Positions 1 to 7,914 of a stretch of DNA of 64,000 nt are shown piece after piece. The position numbers and the translations under genes were made by a program. The notes under the pieces are model-generated. The model made no database searches and was not told the origin of the DNA. It saw only the letters and a program-made list of their open reading frames with translations. The stretch's first letter is position 1; every line of letters begins with the position of its first letter. Source of the DNA: Alginatibacterium sediminis (lineage in GTDB: Bacteria; Pseudomonadota; Gammaproteobacteria; Enterobacterales; Celerinatantimonadaceae); the NCBI RefSeq assembly GCF_003610775.1, contig NZ_RAQO01000004.1, forward strand, positions 496,001 to 560,000. The letters are read 5' to 3'.

Positions 1-135
1 CTTGTGAATAATTTTCATTACCCGCATGTGCATCGCTGAAACACCAAGATCTAGTGAGTCTATTTGCGATTGTAATTGGCTCTTTAGGGCATGTGCTAAA
101 CGAAATACACCGTCTAATGACTTAATCTGGGACAA
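1..135 (-). CDS. MarR-family transcriptional regulator (N-terminal 45 codons only)
   Basis: The window begins inside a gene read right to left, so only the first 45 residues are present. The start is taken as TTG at 135 because GAGGTGA lies about four bases upstream and an in-frame TGA closes the frame further up. The residues LDGVFRLAHALKSQLQS followed by LDLGVSAMHMRVMKIIHK have the pattern of the first helices of MarR-type winged-helix proteins. It is divergent from the siderophore-interacting protein gene, and two copies of a GTTGA-N5-TCAA motif lie in the shared gap, so autoregulation and control of its neighbour are likely. The ligand is unknown. Family assignment rests on a short stretch. 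Confidence 0.6.
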   Translation of the reverse strand, partial: MSQIKSLDGVFRLAHALKSQLQSQIDSLDLGVSAMHMRVMKIIHK

Positions 136-154
136 AATTCACCTCGAAATAATA

Positions 155-169
155 GTTGACTTAGTCAAT
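155..169. promoter_or_regulatory. Putative MarR operator, copy 1
   Basis: GTTGACTTAGTCAAT is an imperfect palindrome (GTTGA-N5-TCAAT), 20 bases upstream of the inferred MarR start. The same motif, preceded by TA, recurs at 183-197 and 1176-1190. MarR proteins commonly bind such 14-18 base palindromes over their own promoters. That this MarR binds here is inference. Confidence 0.5.
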
Positions 170-182
170 CAATATATCTATA

Positions 183-197
183 GTTGACATTATCAAC
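183..197. promoter_or_regulatory. Putative MarR operator, copy 2
   Basis: GTTGACATTATCAAC has perfect five-base half sites (GTTGA / TCAAC) and lies 28 bases from copy 1, just under three helical turns. It sits in the gap between the MarR gene and the siderophore-interacting protein gene, where it could affect both promoters. Confidence 0.5.
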
Positions 198-313
198 CAT
201 AAGGGCGAATAAATCAAGTTGCTTGTGAAAGAACAGGTACGCTGCTGAATTCCCCATCGATTAATCGAAAGTCATAAATGGTTACGTACTATTTAAAATT
301 AAAGAGAATTAAT

Positions 314-1093
314 ATGAAACCTAGAAAATCCCCAAAACTAGTAACCGTCGTATCGACTGAAGCGTTAAGCAAAAATATCCAGAGAATCGTTTTTTCAGCA
401 GATGAATTACATAGTTTTGATGAAAACTGCGCTGGACAGTATATAAAATTGTTGTTCAATCAAAAGGGAGGTACCGAGTTGCCTAAGGTTTCCCTCTGGT
501 CTAAACCTTCAATGCGAACATACACGATACGCTCGTTTGATAGAGCAAACTTGTTAATGAGCGTTGACTTTGTAGTTCATAGAGACGGGTCGGTACGAGG
601 TCTAGCTTGCGATTGGGCCTTAAGAGCGAAAGCTGGCGACACTATTACTATTGCAGGTCCAGGTAATGGACAAGTATTACCGACTGGTGCGCAGAACTAC
701 TTATTGTTCGGCGATATGACATCCTTGCCTGCTATTGCAGTTATGCTAGAGAGATTGTCAGCCAACGCTGTAGGGCAAGCCTTCATTCAAGTCGAAAGCG
801 AGTCGGATATTCAGAAATTGGCAAAGCCACTGGCTGTCGAGATTCATTGGCTGATAGCAAACCCATCGTCATCAGTGTTGTTAGAGGCTGTAGAAAGCAT
901 TCCTACATCGGATCAAATACCCGCTATTTGGTGTGCATGCGACTTTAATCAAATGCGGGCTATTCGTTCTATCGTAACGAAATGGTCTAACTTTAATCGC
1001 GAATTGACATACTTTAGTAGTTATTGGAAACCTGGTGTTACTGAGGACGGGCATAAAGCGCTTAAACAGCAAGATCAGCAACAAAGGGCTTAA
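314..1093 (+). CDS. Siderophore-interacting protein (FAD-dependent ferric reductase, ViuB/SIP family)
   Basis: This 259-residue cytoplasmic flavoprotein of the SIP family would reduce ferric iron bound to imported siderophores. The RTYTIR motif is the FAD-binding R-x-Y-[ST] signature. It is followed by DFVVHRDG and a glycine-rich stretch (IAGPGNG), then by the C-terminal SIP domain. The ATG at 314 is chosen over the ATG at 278 because AGAG lies just upstream and it gives the normal family start. A 12-base palindrome, TCGATTAATCGA (257-268), lies upstream. I see no Fur box, which is unusual for an iron-uptake gene; the MarR-type sites suggest a different signal. The DUF4405 gene downstream could be a functional partner. 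Confidence 0.85.
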   Translation: MKPRKSPKLVTVVSTEALSKNIQRIVFSADELHSFDENCAGQYIKLLFNQKGGTELPKVSLWSKPSMRTYTIRSFDRANLLMSVDFVVHRDGSVRGLACDWALRAKAGDTITIAGPGNGQVLPTGAQNYLLFGDMTSLPAIAVMLERLSANAVGQAFIQVESESDIQKLAKPLAVEIHWLIANPSSSVLLEAVESIPTSDQIPAIWCACDFNQMRAIRSIVTKWSNFNRELTYFSSYWKPGVTEDGHKALKQQDQQQRA

Positions 1094-1175
1094 GCCCGTG
1101 GTAAACATCGTTTAAGTCATCTTCAGTCTGAGCAAATGTCATAAAAAAATAGCTTGGTAAACTTATGTAAACCTA

Positions 1176-1190
1176 GTTGATGAAGTCAAT
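1176..1190. promoter_or_regulatory. Putative MarR operator, copy 3, upstream of the DUF4405 gene
   Basis: GTTGATGAAGTCAAT matches copy 1 in both half sites and in the preceding TA. It lies about 40 bases upstream of the DUF4405 start, so the MarR regulator at the window edge may control this second unit as well. Confidence 0.4.
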
Positions 1191-1229
1191 TAGATTGCTA
1201 GAATAACCATAATATTTTAAGGGCTTCAT

Positions 1230-1739
1230 TTGGCACTATGGCAATGGATAATCATGAGTAAAAAGACTTGGAAAGATAGTTTAGAAAAAACCCGCTATGT
1301 AATGGATGCATGGCTGCTAATTGGGTTTATTTTAGTATGTGCGCCAAATACAACTGGCATCGTATTACATGAGTGGTTAAGCCTCGTGTTTATCGTGCCT
1401 TTGATTATCCATATGCTGTTGCATTGGGATTGGATGAAGACTCTACCAAATAAATTCATACATAATTTTTCATCAAAATCGCGTTTCAATGCCATTTGGG
1501 ATGTTTTCTTTTTTGTTGCGATGATGATGGTGATACTAAGCGGTTTTCTAGTATCGGTTGCGATGTTTCCCCAGCTGGGAATTCCTCTAGAAGTGAAGCC
1601 GTTTTGGTCAGAAATTCATCATAGTATAGGTAATATTTTATTACCCATCTTAGGAATACACTTAGCGTTGCATTGGCAATGGATCAAGTCGATGACCCAA
1701 AAAATGATGGCCAAAGCTAACCAACGAAAGGAAAGCTAA
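1230..1739 (+). CDS. DUF4405-type integral membrane protein, possible haem-b binder
   Basis: The 169-residue protein has about four membrane helices and paired histidines near their ends (HEWLS, HMLLHWDW, EIHHSIG, GIHLALHWQW). This resembles DUF4405 and related cytochrome b561-like proteins, in which such histidines bind haem. The TTG at 1230 has a strong TAAGG site seven bases upstream; the ATG at 1254 is the alternative and lacks a clear one. The downstream ORF begins inside its stop codon (TAATG). With the flavoprotein upstream, an electron-transfer role at the inner membrane is plausible, but haem binding is inferred from residue pattern only. Confidence 0.65.
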   Translation: MALWQWIIMSKKTWKDSLEKTRYVMDAWLLIGFILVCAPNTTGIVLHEWLSLVFIVPLIIHMLLHWDWMKTLPNKFIHNFSSKSRFNAIWDVFFFVAMMMVILSGFLVSVAMFPQLGIPLEVKPFWSEIHHSIGNILLPILGIHLALHWQWIKSMTQKMMAKANQRKES

Positions 1740-2026
1740 TGAAGTACGTGACAAAGCATTGGAAAGTAAGATCGGTCATCATAATGAGTGTTAGCCTAGT
1801 CGTATGCGCAATTCTATGGACATTATCGTTAAGCGAATGGGCCGCTGAAATGAACTCAGCTGTTACGCAAGCACACGATAAACCCGATATTTCGGCAATA
1901 GCATTAGGCTTAGTCTCGCTTCTAAAAGTAACCTTGATGATCTTAATCCCTGGGGGACTGACGCTCGCAATAACTTCGCTTTACAAAAAATTGACCCTAA
2001 TGATAAAAACCACAAGCAAGGGTTAG
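1739..2026 (+). CDS. Small two-helix membrane protein of unknown function
   Basis: The 95-residue product has two hydrophobic segments (about residues 12-30 and 53-80) joined by a polar loop (EMNSAVTQAHDKPD). Its ATG overlaps the stop codon of the DUF4405 gene, so the two are almost certainly translated together. No family is recognised. A small accessory subunit of the DUF4405 protein is the simplest reading. A strong terminator follows at 2164. Confidence 0.6.
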   Translation: MKYVTKHWKVRSVIIMSVSLVVCAILWTLSLSEWAAEMNSAVTQAHDKPDISAIALGLVSLLKVTLMILIPGGLTLAITSLYKKLTLMIKTTSKG

Positions 2027-2405
2027 CATTGTGTGTCACAGAGCTAATAATTTTTCTTTTCATTAATTGCCCGTCATTGGTACATTTTAAAATTGCTTAG
2101 ATTAAGGATTAATCACAGTTAGTCATTAGCCTAATCACTCCCCAAACAAGTTCTTGTATTGATAAAGCCGCCGATGGCGGCTTTTGCGTTTAACCGATAT
2201 ACCTACCCAAATCTAGTTACTTCCAAAATTTTGGGGTAGATCTAGTTTTAAAACATTATTCATATGCATCATCTAAATTTTTTGTATTATTAAATGACAT
2301 AAGTGCTTGGTTTGAATAAACAGTTCTCTAAGCTTGTATGTGAAGCTATAGCTGCGTTTATAAGCTGATCACTGCTTCAAGTATAATTACAAAAAGGGGT
2401 AGGCG
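2027..2405. other. Intergenic region before manD
   Basis: This 379-base AT-rich stretch holds the terminator at 2164-2185 and presumably the manD promoter. A TATAAT occurs at 2382-2387, but no matching -35 hexamer is seen and it is too close to the ribosome binding site to be convincing. No ORF or other structure was found. Confidence 0.5.
2164..2185 (+). terminator. Intrinsic terminator
   Basis: Nine-base perfect stem AAAGCCGCC / GGCGGCTTT with a GAT loop and a short T run. It closes the DUF4405 unit. Confidence 0.8.
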
Positions 2406-3632
2406 ATGAAAATAACCAGCGCAAAGGTGTTTGTTGGTGGACCAAATAAAAACTATGTCACTTTAAAAATTATGACAAGTGAAGGTATTTATGGCGTCGG
2501 TGACGCGACTTTAAATAATCGTGAAACCTTGCCTGCACACTACCTCGAAGAGTACCTTATTCCATGCTTGGTCGGTATGGATCCGCGTAATAGTGAAGAT
2601 ATTTGGCAATACTTTTATCGCGGAGCTTATTTTCGGCGTGGCCCAATTGCAATGGCGGCTTTCGGCGCGATTGATATGGCCTTATGGGATATCAAAGGCA
2701 AAATTGCTGGTTTACCTGTATATCAATTATTAGGCGGCAAGAGTCGGGACGGTGCAATGTTGTATGCTCACGCGTCCGGTAATGACTTAGAAGATTTGAT
2801 GGATTCAATTGCCTACTATCGTGAACAAGGTTACCAGGCGGTTCGGGTTCAATGTGGTATTCCAGGAATGCCAAAGGGAGGAGGTTACGCTGTTGCAGAT
2901 AAGGGCGACACCCAAAACTATATTACTAATTTTACCGGTAATGGCCCTAAAATAGAGACTTGGAATACAGACAAGTACATGCGCTATATGCCAGATGCAC
3001 TTGGAGAAATACGTGATCGGTTCGGATGGGATATGAAACTCCTGCACGATGTCCACCATCGCCTGTTACCTCGAGAAGCTGCGCAATTTGCCAAAGAGGT
3101 TGAACAACACCGTTTGTATTGGTTGGAAGATCCAACCCCAGCCGAGGATCAAGATGCATTGGCGTTTATTCGCCAGCATTCAACCACACCACTAGCAATT
3201 GGCGAAGTATTTAATTCAATTTATGACTGCAATAAATTGATTCAAAGTAATCTGATTGACTTCATACGGGTTTCAGCAACTTATGCTGGTGGTATTACCT
3301 CGCTTAAACGAATAGTTGATTTGGCGGGGCTACACAATGTGCAAACAGGGTTTCATGGTGCCCCGAGCCACTCACCAATATCAATGGCTGCACAAGCGCA
3401 TATTAATGCTTGGGCACCCAATTTTGGAATCCAAGAATACTTGGTGTTGGGAACTACAGAATGCGATGCCTTGTTTCCCTCGGAACATAAAGCGCAGAAA
3501 GGTTTCTTTTATGTCAGCGATGCACCCGGTTTAGGTGTGGACTTCGATGAACAAGAAGCGGGTCGCTACGAATTCAAACGTGGTTATCATCCCGTGGCGC
3601 GCTTAGAAGATGGAACCGTATGGAACTACTAG
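2406..3632 (+). CDS. manD: D-mannonate dehydratase, enolase superfamily (ManD/RspA type)
   Basis: The 408-residue protein matches the ManD branch of the enolase superfamily: an N-terminal capping domain (MKITSAKVFVGGPNKNY) and a (beta/alpha)7-beta barrel. Expected elements include HDVHHRL, EDPTPAEDQD and GEVFNS (metal-binding acids) and the late GFHGAPSHSP histidine region. The length is typical. ManD enzymes dehydrate D-mannonate to 2-keto-3-deoxygluconate in hexuronate degradation, though many relatives labelled RspA have low activity or act on D-gluconate. AGGGG lies just before the ATG. It stands alone, with no uronate genes beside it, so the in vivo substrate is not shown by context. Confidence 0.85.
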   Translation: MKITSAKVFVGGPNKNYVTLKIMTSEGIYGVGDATLNNRETLPAHYLEEYLIPCLVGMDPRNSEDIWQYFYRGAYFRRGPIAMAAFGAIDMALWDIKGKIAGLPVYQLLGGKSRDGAMLYAHASGNDLEDLMDSIAYYREQGYQAVRVQCGIPGMPKGGGYAVADKGDTQNYITNFTGNGPKIETWNTDKYMRYMPDALGEIRDRFGWDMKLLHDVHHRLLPREAAQFAKEVEQHRLYWLEDPTPAEDQDALAFIRQHSTTPLAIGEVFNSIYDCNKLIQSNLIDFIRVSATYAGGITSLKRIVDLAGLHNVQTGFHGAPSHSPISMAAQAHINAWAPNFGIQEYLVLGTTECDALFPSEHKAQKGFFYVSDAPGLGVDFDEQEAGRYEFKRGYHPVARLEDGTVWNY

Positions 3633-4177
3633 TTAGCTAGTCTGGTCGATGCTTGGCAAAGACCAGAAACTGCTGTTGTTTGGGTAAACATAGCAGGTCA
3701 TAAATTGTTCTTGAACTTATCTCGATGTAAATTTGGAAAACGATGATGAGCTATACTTAATGTGGTTGTCGGTAAGTGCTGAACGATAAATGCCAGCAAT
3801 TTGTTAATCCACGTGTATAAGCCATAACTGGATGTCTGTATCTGGTCTAATCAGATAATTGGTTCAGCGTACTATACTCAAGATTACCGTATAGGAAATA
3901 GCCTGAAGCCAGCTTTTATTAATAGTAAAATCGACTATCTATTAGCAATATCGGCTTTAAAAGTTGGTTTTTGGTGCCTAAGGCTAATAAATGAGCCTGT
4001 ATTGTTTAAGTTACTAGGTATTTTAGACAAACTAGGACAAACTCAATATCAGCTTTATATGAACTTAGATTTTATATTTATCAAGCGCTTAATAAGTTAA
4101 CCAACTTTACATTGTGTTCGAAACGGTGAATTCGAATATGATTTTGTATAGTTCACCACATAAAAAGAGTACAGAAA
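3633..4177. other. Long gene-free region upstream of the cold-shock gene
   Basis: This 545-base region holds no convincing ORF. TCTGGTC (3641-3647) pairs with GACCAGA (3661-3667), but without a T run, so it is at best a weak terminator for manD. The right part may be the long 5' leader that cold-shock genes often have. I cannot define its promoter by eye. Confidence 0.4.
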
Positions 4178-4384
4178 ATGAGTAAAGGTACAGTTAAGTG
4201 GTTCAACGCCGATAAAGGCTTCGGTTTTATTACTCCTGAAGATGGCAGCAAAGATTTGTTTGTTCATCACTCAGAAATCCAAGCGGGCGGTGGATATGCG
4301 ACTTTAAGCGATGGCCAAGCGGTTGAGTTTGAAGTTGGCCAAGGTCAAAAAGGTCCTTGCGCAAACAAAGTTGTTGCTATCTAG
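4178..4384 (+). CDS. Cold-shock domain protein (CspA family)
   Basis: The 68-residue single cold-shock domain protein contains the RNA-binding motifs RNP1 (KGFGFI) and RNP2 (LFVHHS). It has the length and start ([18 protein letters not shown]) usual for CspA-type RNA chaperones that melt structured mRNA. It is monocistronic: a long gene-free leader lies upstream and a strong terminator downstream. Whether it is cold-induced or constitutive cannot be told from the protein. Confidence 0.95.
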   Translation: MSKGTVKWFNADKGFGFITPEDGSKDLFVHHSEIQAGGGYATLSDGQAVEFEVGQGQKGPCANKVVAI

Positions 4385-4400
4385 TTAGTAACAACATTCA

Positions 4401-4436
4401 AAAAGCAGTTGGCCACGAGAGCTGCCAACTGCTTTT
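4401..4436. terminator. Bidirectional intrinsic terminator between the csp gene and puuD
   Basis: AAAAGCAGTTGGC pairs with GCCAACTGCTTTT across a ten-base loop. The A/T tracts at both ends let it act for the csp gene on the plus strand and for the purine operon ending with puuD on the minus strand. Confidence 0.8.
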
Positions 4437-4561
4437 GATTGAAAATCTCATAAGCTTATCAGCCCCAAGATCATTTGATAGCTCTTTGCCTTATAACAAT
4501 TCGTTGTAAGCTCTAGCGGTAATCTGTATTTCACCAGCTTTCTGTTTTGGCCTACGTACTA

Positions 4562-5788
4562 TCATTGGCTAAGCAGTTGCTTTAATTGTGTTCGTTCGTT
4601 ATCGCTCATTTCGGTTTTATTCAAAAATGGCATGTCTGCCGTTTCAACAGCCCGCGCAATAATATTCGGTTTCCAGCGCTCAACATCTTCCCAGCTATCA
4701 AATATTGCGCCACTTGGCGCTATTGTGAAGACCTCATCAGTAGGATTGCTACTATGACAAGTCCCACAGCGCTGACTAATTATTTGTAGGGCTTGTCGCT
4801 GGTGATCTTTAAGATCATTAATTGAACGTCTAGACTCTAAGATTGCTGTATCCTCAGATAAATTGTTAGACAATTTTTTCTGTGTTGGCCAGCTTAAGCC
4901 CAGCGCAAGTAATAGCATTGCAATGGCCCCACCAATAAGCACTGATGGTTTAGAGACGCCGCTATGCTTGAGATTAAAATAATGTCGAATATAGGCGCTA
5001 ATTACCATAATACAGAGCCCAACAAGCCAATTTTGAGGGTGCTGATAAACCATTGGATAATGATTGCTGATCATTAAAAATATGATGGGTAAGGTAAAGT
5101 AGTTGTTGTGAATTGAACGTCTTTTTCCCTCCAAACCCGGGGCAGGGTCAACACTTTCGCCATTAGCTATCTGGGCCACCATTTTTCGCTGTCCAGGGAT
5201 AATCTTATAGAACACATTGTTTACCATGATCGTACCGATTAGCACGCCCATGTGTATAAATGCGCCACGACCGCTAAACACCGAGGTAAAAGCATAAAAG
5301 AAAACAGCAGCTAGTATGACTAGTGCAAGTACAAACACCGATTTTGTTGTAGCAATCTTTGTTCGCAGAAGTAGTTCGTAGCAAACTACTCCTAGTGCTA
5401 CCAAAGCTATCCCCATTGCTACCGCTACCGGCACACTAAGCGCCATTACCCGAGGATCGATTAAATAGGCTTGGGCGTTAAAGTAATACATCCATATTAA
5501 CAGCACGCTTCCGGTTAACCAGGTGGTATAGGCTTCCCACTTAAACCAATGCAATGTTTGAGGCATTTGTTCCGGGCCTGCTTGATACTTGGCTACTTCA
5601 TAAAATCCACCGCCATGCACAGCCCAAAGATCCCCTTTGATACCTTTGTCTTTTTTCCACTTAGGTGGCTCTTCGAGGCTATTGTCCAGCCATGTGAAAT
5701 AGAAACTAGCACCAATCCATGCAATAGCTGAAATTACATGAAACCATTTAATGAATAGGGCAATCCATTCGTAGAACTGTGGCCACAT
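4562..5788 (-). CDS. puuD: Membrane-bound urate oxidase (urate hydroxylase PuuD) with C-terminal cytochrome c domain
   Basis: The 408-residue protein begins with the PuuD membrane domain (conserved FKWFHVISAIAWIGASFYFTW, about eight helices). It ends in a cytochrome c domain with a CGTCH haem site (Cys341, Cys344, His345). PuuD oxidises urate to 5-hydroxyisourate and passes electrons to a c-type cytochrome rather than making hydrogen peroxide, so urate breakdown is coupled to respiration. AAGGAAC precedes the ATG. Its start lies 55 bases inside the end of guaD. It is the last gene of the left arm, after the enzymes that make its substrate and those that consume its product. Confidence 0.92.
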   Translation of the reverse strand: MWPQFYEWIALFIKWFHVISAIAWIGASFYFTWLDNSLEEPPKWKKDKGIKGDLWAVHGGGFYEVAKYQAGPEQMPQTLHWFKWEAYTTWLTGSVLLIWMYYFNAQAYLIDPRVMALSVPVAVAMGIALVALGVVCYELLLRTKIATTKSVFVLALVILAAVFFYAFTSVFSGRGAFIHMGVLIGTIMVNNVFYKIIPGQRKMVAQIANGESVDPAPGLEGKRRSIHNNYFTLPIIFLMISNHYPMVYQHPQNWLVGLCIMVISAYIRHYFNLKHSGVSKPSVLIGGAIAMLLLALGLSWPTQKKLSNNLSEDTAILESRRSINDLKDHQRQALQIISQRCGTCHSSNPTDEVFTIAPSGAIFDSWEDVERWKPNIIARAVETADMPFLNKTEMSDNERTQLKQLLSQ

Positions 5789-7101
5789 ACGTTTGTTCCT
5801 TTTTTGTAGACGAGATTTCCATTCAAATACGTGCGTTCAACAACGCGGTCGTCGCTTAGTGTAGTCATTGCAAAAAGCTGTTCGGCTAAGCTTGTACAGC
5901 GCAGCATCCTCTGCGCCATAATCGGGCTGGCCATAAAATCGAGTTCTATAAAATCAGCTTCGGTTCCGGGATTCAAATTACCAACCAAATGCTCAATCCC
6001 CATGCTACTGGCGGCACCTTGAGTACATAGATATAGAGATTCAAATGGGTCAATGGTGGTGCTTTGTAATTGACATATTTTGTAGGCGTCCGCTTGATTT
6101 GAGAACAGACTTAAACTTGTGCCGGCGCCAACATCACTAGCTATTGAGAGCCCAATGTTATGTGCTTTAACACTATCTATATCAAATAGACCACTACCTA
6201 AGAAAAGGTTAGAGGATGGACAGAAGCTTATACTTGCCCCATTAGCTGCAAGCGATTGATATTCTCGTTTAGACAAATGGATAGCGTGTCCGAATAATGC
6301 TCGCTCTCTCACGAGTCCATTTGCCTCGTAAACTTCCAAATAATCTTGATGTTCAGGGAATAGTTCTTTGATCCAAGCAACTTCTCCAACGTTTTCGCTA
6401 AGATGGGTTTGAATAAAAGTGTCTGGGTGCTCTTTAGCGAGTTTACCGGCCATTTCGAGCTGATGTTCACTACTAGTTGGCGCAAATCGTGGTGTAATAG
6501 CATACATATTGCGACCATTGTTGTGCCAACGTTCGATAAGTTCTTTACTCTGAAAGTAGCCACTTAAAGCAGTATCGCGTAGCTCTTCTGGGCAAAACCT
6601 ATCCATAAGTACCTTACCGCAAATCATGCGCGCCCCGTGTGACTGCGCAACTTCAAAAAACGCGTTTACTGATTCGGGGTGTACTGTCGCAAAAACACTG
6701 GCGGTTGTGGTTCCATGTGCAAATAATTGACGAATAAAAAACTCAGCTTGCGCGGTCGCATAGTCTTTATTGGCAAACTTTTTCTCAGTTGGAAAGGTAT
6801 ACTGATTGAGCCAATCGAGCAGTTGTTTGCCATAACTTGCCATCATTTCAATTTGTGGAAAATGAGCGTGACTATCGATCATGCCAGGAATTAACAAACC
6901 TTTATGTAGAACAACTCCGCCATTATTTAGTAGTTGTTGGTTTACAGTGATTGAAAAAAAATCTTTTGCATCTCCAATATGACTAATTACTCCATTTTTA
7001 GTAACGAGTACGCCATCATTAAAGTATTGATAATTCGCAGCTGGGTTATTGGTGGTTCGAGGAAAGTGCAACAAACTACCTCGATGGATTTTTATATCCA
7101 T
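5734..7101 (-). CDS. guaD: Guanine deaminase
   Basis: This 455-residue amidohydrolase converts guanine to xanthine and ammonia, feeding XdhAB. The zinc-site motifs are present: MIDSHAHFPQ, THLSENVGEV, FGHAIHLS and SDVGAGTSLS. The SFCPSSNLFLGSGLF stretch is typical of bacterial GuaD. An upstream in-frame start exists at 7179, but the ATG at 7101 is preceded by GAGGAAG at ideal spacing and gives the family's normal N terminus. Only one base separates it from the hydroxyisourate hydrolase gene. Its 3' end overlaps puuD by 55 bases, which is unusually long. Confidence 0.92.
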   Translation of the reverse strand: MDIKIHRGSLLHFPRTTNNPAANYQYFNDGVLVTKNGVISHIGDAKDFFSITVNQQLLNNGGVVLHKGLLIPGMIDSHAHFPQIEMMASYGKQLLDWLNQYTFPTEKKFANKDYATAQAEFFIRQLFAHGTTTASVFATVHPESVNAFFEVAQSHGARMICGKVLMDRFCPEELRDTALSGYFQSKELIERWHNNGRNMYAITPRFAPTSSEHQLEMAGKLAKEHPDTFIQTHLSENVGEVAWIKELFPEHQDYLEVYEANGLVRERALFGHAIHLSKREYQSLAANGASISFCPSSNLFLGSGLFDIDSVKAHNIGLSIASDVGAGTSLSLFSNQADAYKICQLQSTTIDPFESLYLCTQGAASSMGIEHLVGNLNPGTEADFIELDFMASPIMAQRMLRCTSLAEQLFAMTTLSDDRVVERTYLNGNLVYKKGTNVCGHSSTNGLPYSLNGFM

Positions 7102-7102
7102 A

Positions 7103-7426
7103 CTAACTTCCTCGGTAACTAGAAAAGGAAAAGGGGGATAGTAGTAAGGGCACGTGATAGTGACGCTTTTGGTCAACACAAAAATGGATTTCTATGAGAG
7201 GGAAAAAGGAACTTCCGAAGTTTTTTATACAATAAGGCTTGATGTAAAAACGTAAGGTATAGTCGCCGTTGCATAGATCCGTTGTATCGAAGCTAGCACG
7301 TCCGTCGTCGTCGCTAGTAGCAACTGCTAGCGTTTGTTTTGAATCAAATGACATCAATTCAATTTCGATTGATGACGCTGGCATACCATTGCTGGTATCC
7401 AATATATGACTACTTAGACTACTCAT
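7103..7426 (-). CDS. hiuH: 5-hydroxyisourate hydrolase (transthyretin-related)
   Basis: The 107-residue protein has the family's N-terminal signature LSSHILDTSNGMPA and the C-terminal SYRGS tail, which carries active-site residues. It hydrolyses the unstable 5-hydroxyisourate made by PuuD to OHCU. The ATG overlaps the stop of the OHCU decarboxylase gene (ATGA) and GAGG precedes it. The lack of a signal peptide implies a cytoplasmic enzyme. Confidence 0.95.
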   Translation of the reverse strand: MSSLSSHILDTSNGMPASSIEIELMSFDSKQTLAVATSDDDGRASFDTTDLCNGDYTLRFYIKPYCIKNFGSSFFPLIEIHFCVDQKRHYHVPLLLSPFSFSSYRGS

Positions 7427-7914
7427 CGGTAAGCCTCCATTCTAATACTACTAATTTTTTGTTGTTCAATCTGAGCGTTCTTTAACTCGACGTCTCGCGT
7501 GTTTACATAACGTGCTTTGAGCAAAGAAAGCATTTCGGCTGCGGTTTTATGGCTAGCACAAACGATAAAAATGAAACCAAACTTATGTTGATAGTCCAGG
7601 TTAAATTTTAATAACTCGCTAAGCACCGATGGTAATGCATCACTTACCAATGACTGCTCTATCTCGCTTAGGGATTTCCCTTGGGCGTATTTTTCTTGCA
7701 AAGTCTTTAGATCCCCAATCATCGGGTGTCCGGCAAACGCCTCAAGCCAGTCATCTTCGTTTAGGTTGTTGAAGCTAATTTCTGCGCATTGACATAGTTG
7801 CGCATAACTTACAAAAGGGCTTCGTTTGAGCATGTTATTTACCCAAGTAGAGCTGGTGCACAGTTGTTGCAACTGCATTTGATCAAGTTGCAGCGCTTGC
7901 AATTTAAGGGTCAT
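7423..7914 (-). CDS. uraD: OHCU decarboxylase
   Basis: The 163-residue protein matches 2-oxo-4-hydroxy-4-carboxy-5-ureidoimidazoline decarboxylase, which yields (S)-allantoin. It has GHPMIGD, where the family usually has a HPxIGD motif with the catalytic histidine, and the substrate-binding stretch YQHKFGFIFIVCASHK. It overlaps xdhC upstream and the hydroxyisourate hydrolase gene downstream by four bases each (ATGA), so the genes are translationally coupled. The length is normal for the bacterial single-domain form. Confidence 0.93.
   Translation of the reverse strand: MTLKLQALQLDQMQLQQLCTSSTWVNNMLKRSPFVSYAQLCQCAEISFNNLNEDDWLEAFAGHPMIGDLKTLQEKYAQGKSLSEIEQSLVSDALPSVLSELLKFNLDYQHKFGFIFIVCASHKTAAEMLSLLKARYVNTRDVELKNAQIEQQKISSIRMEAYR

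Noticed and set aside
200-313. Fur box upstream of the siderophore-interacting protein
   Set aside because: Searched by eye; no 19-base match to the Fur consensus was found.
2382-2387. TATAAT as the manD promoter
   Set aside because: It is within about ten bases of the ribosome binding site and lacks a -35 element.
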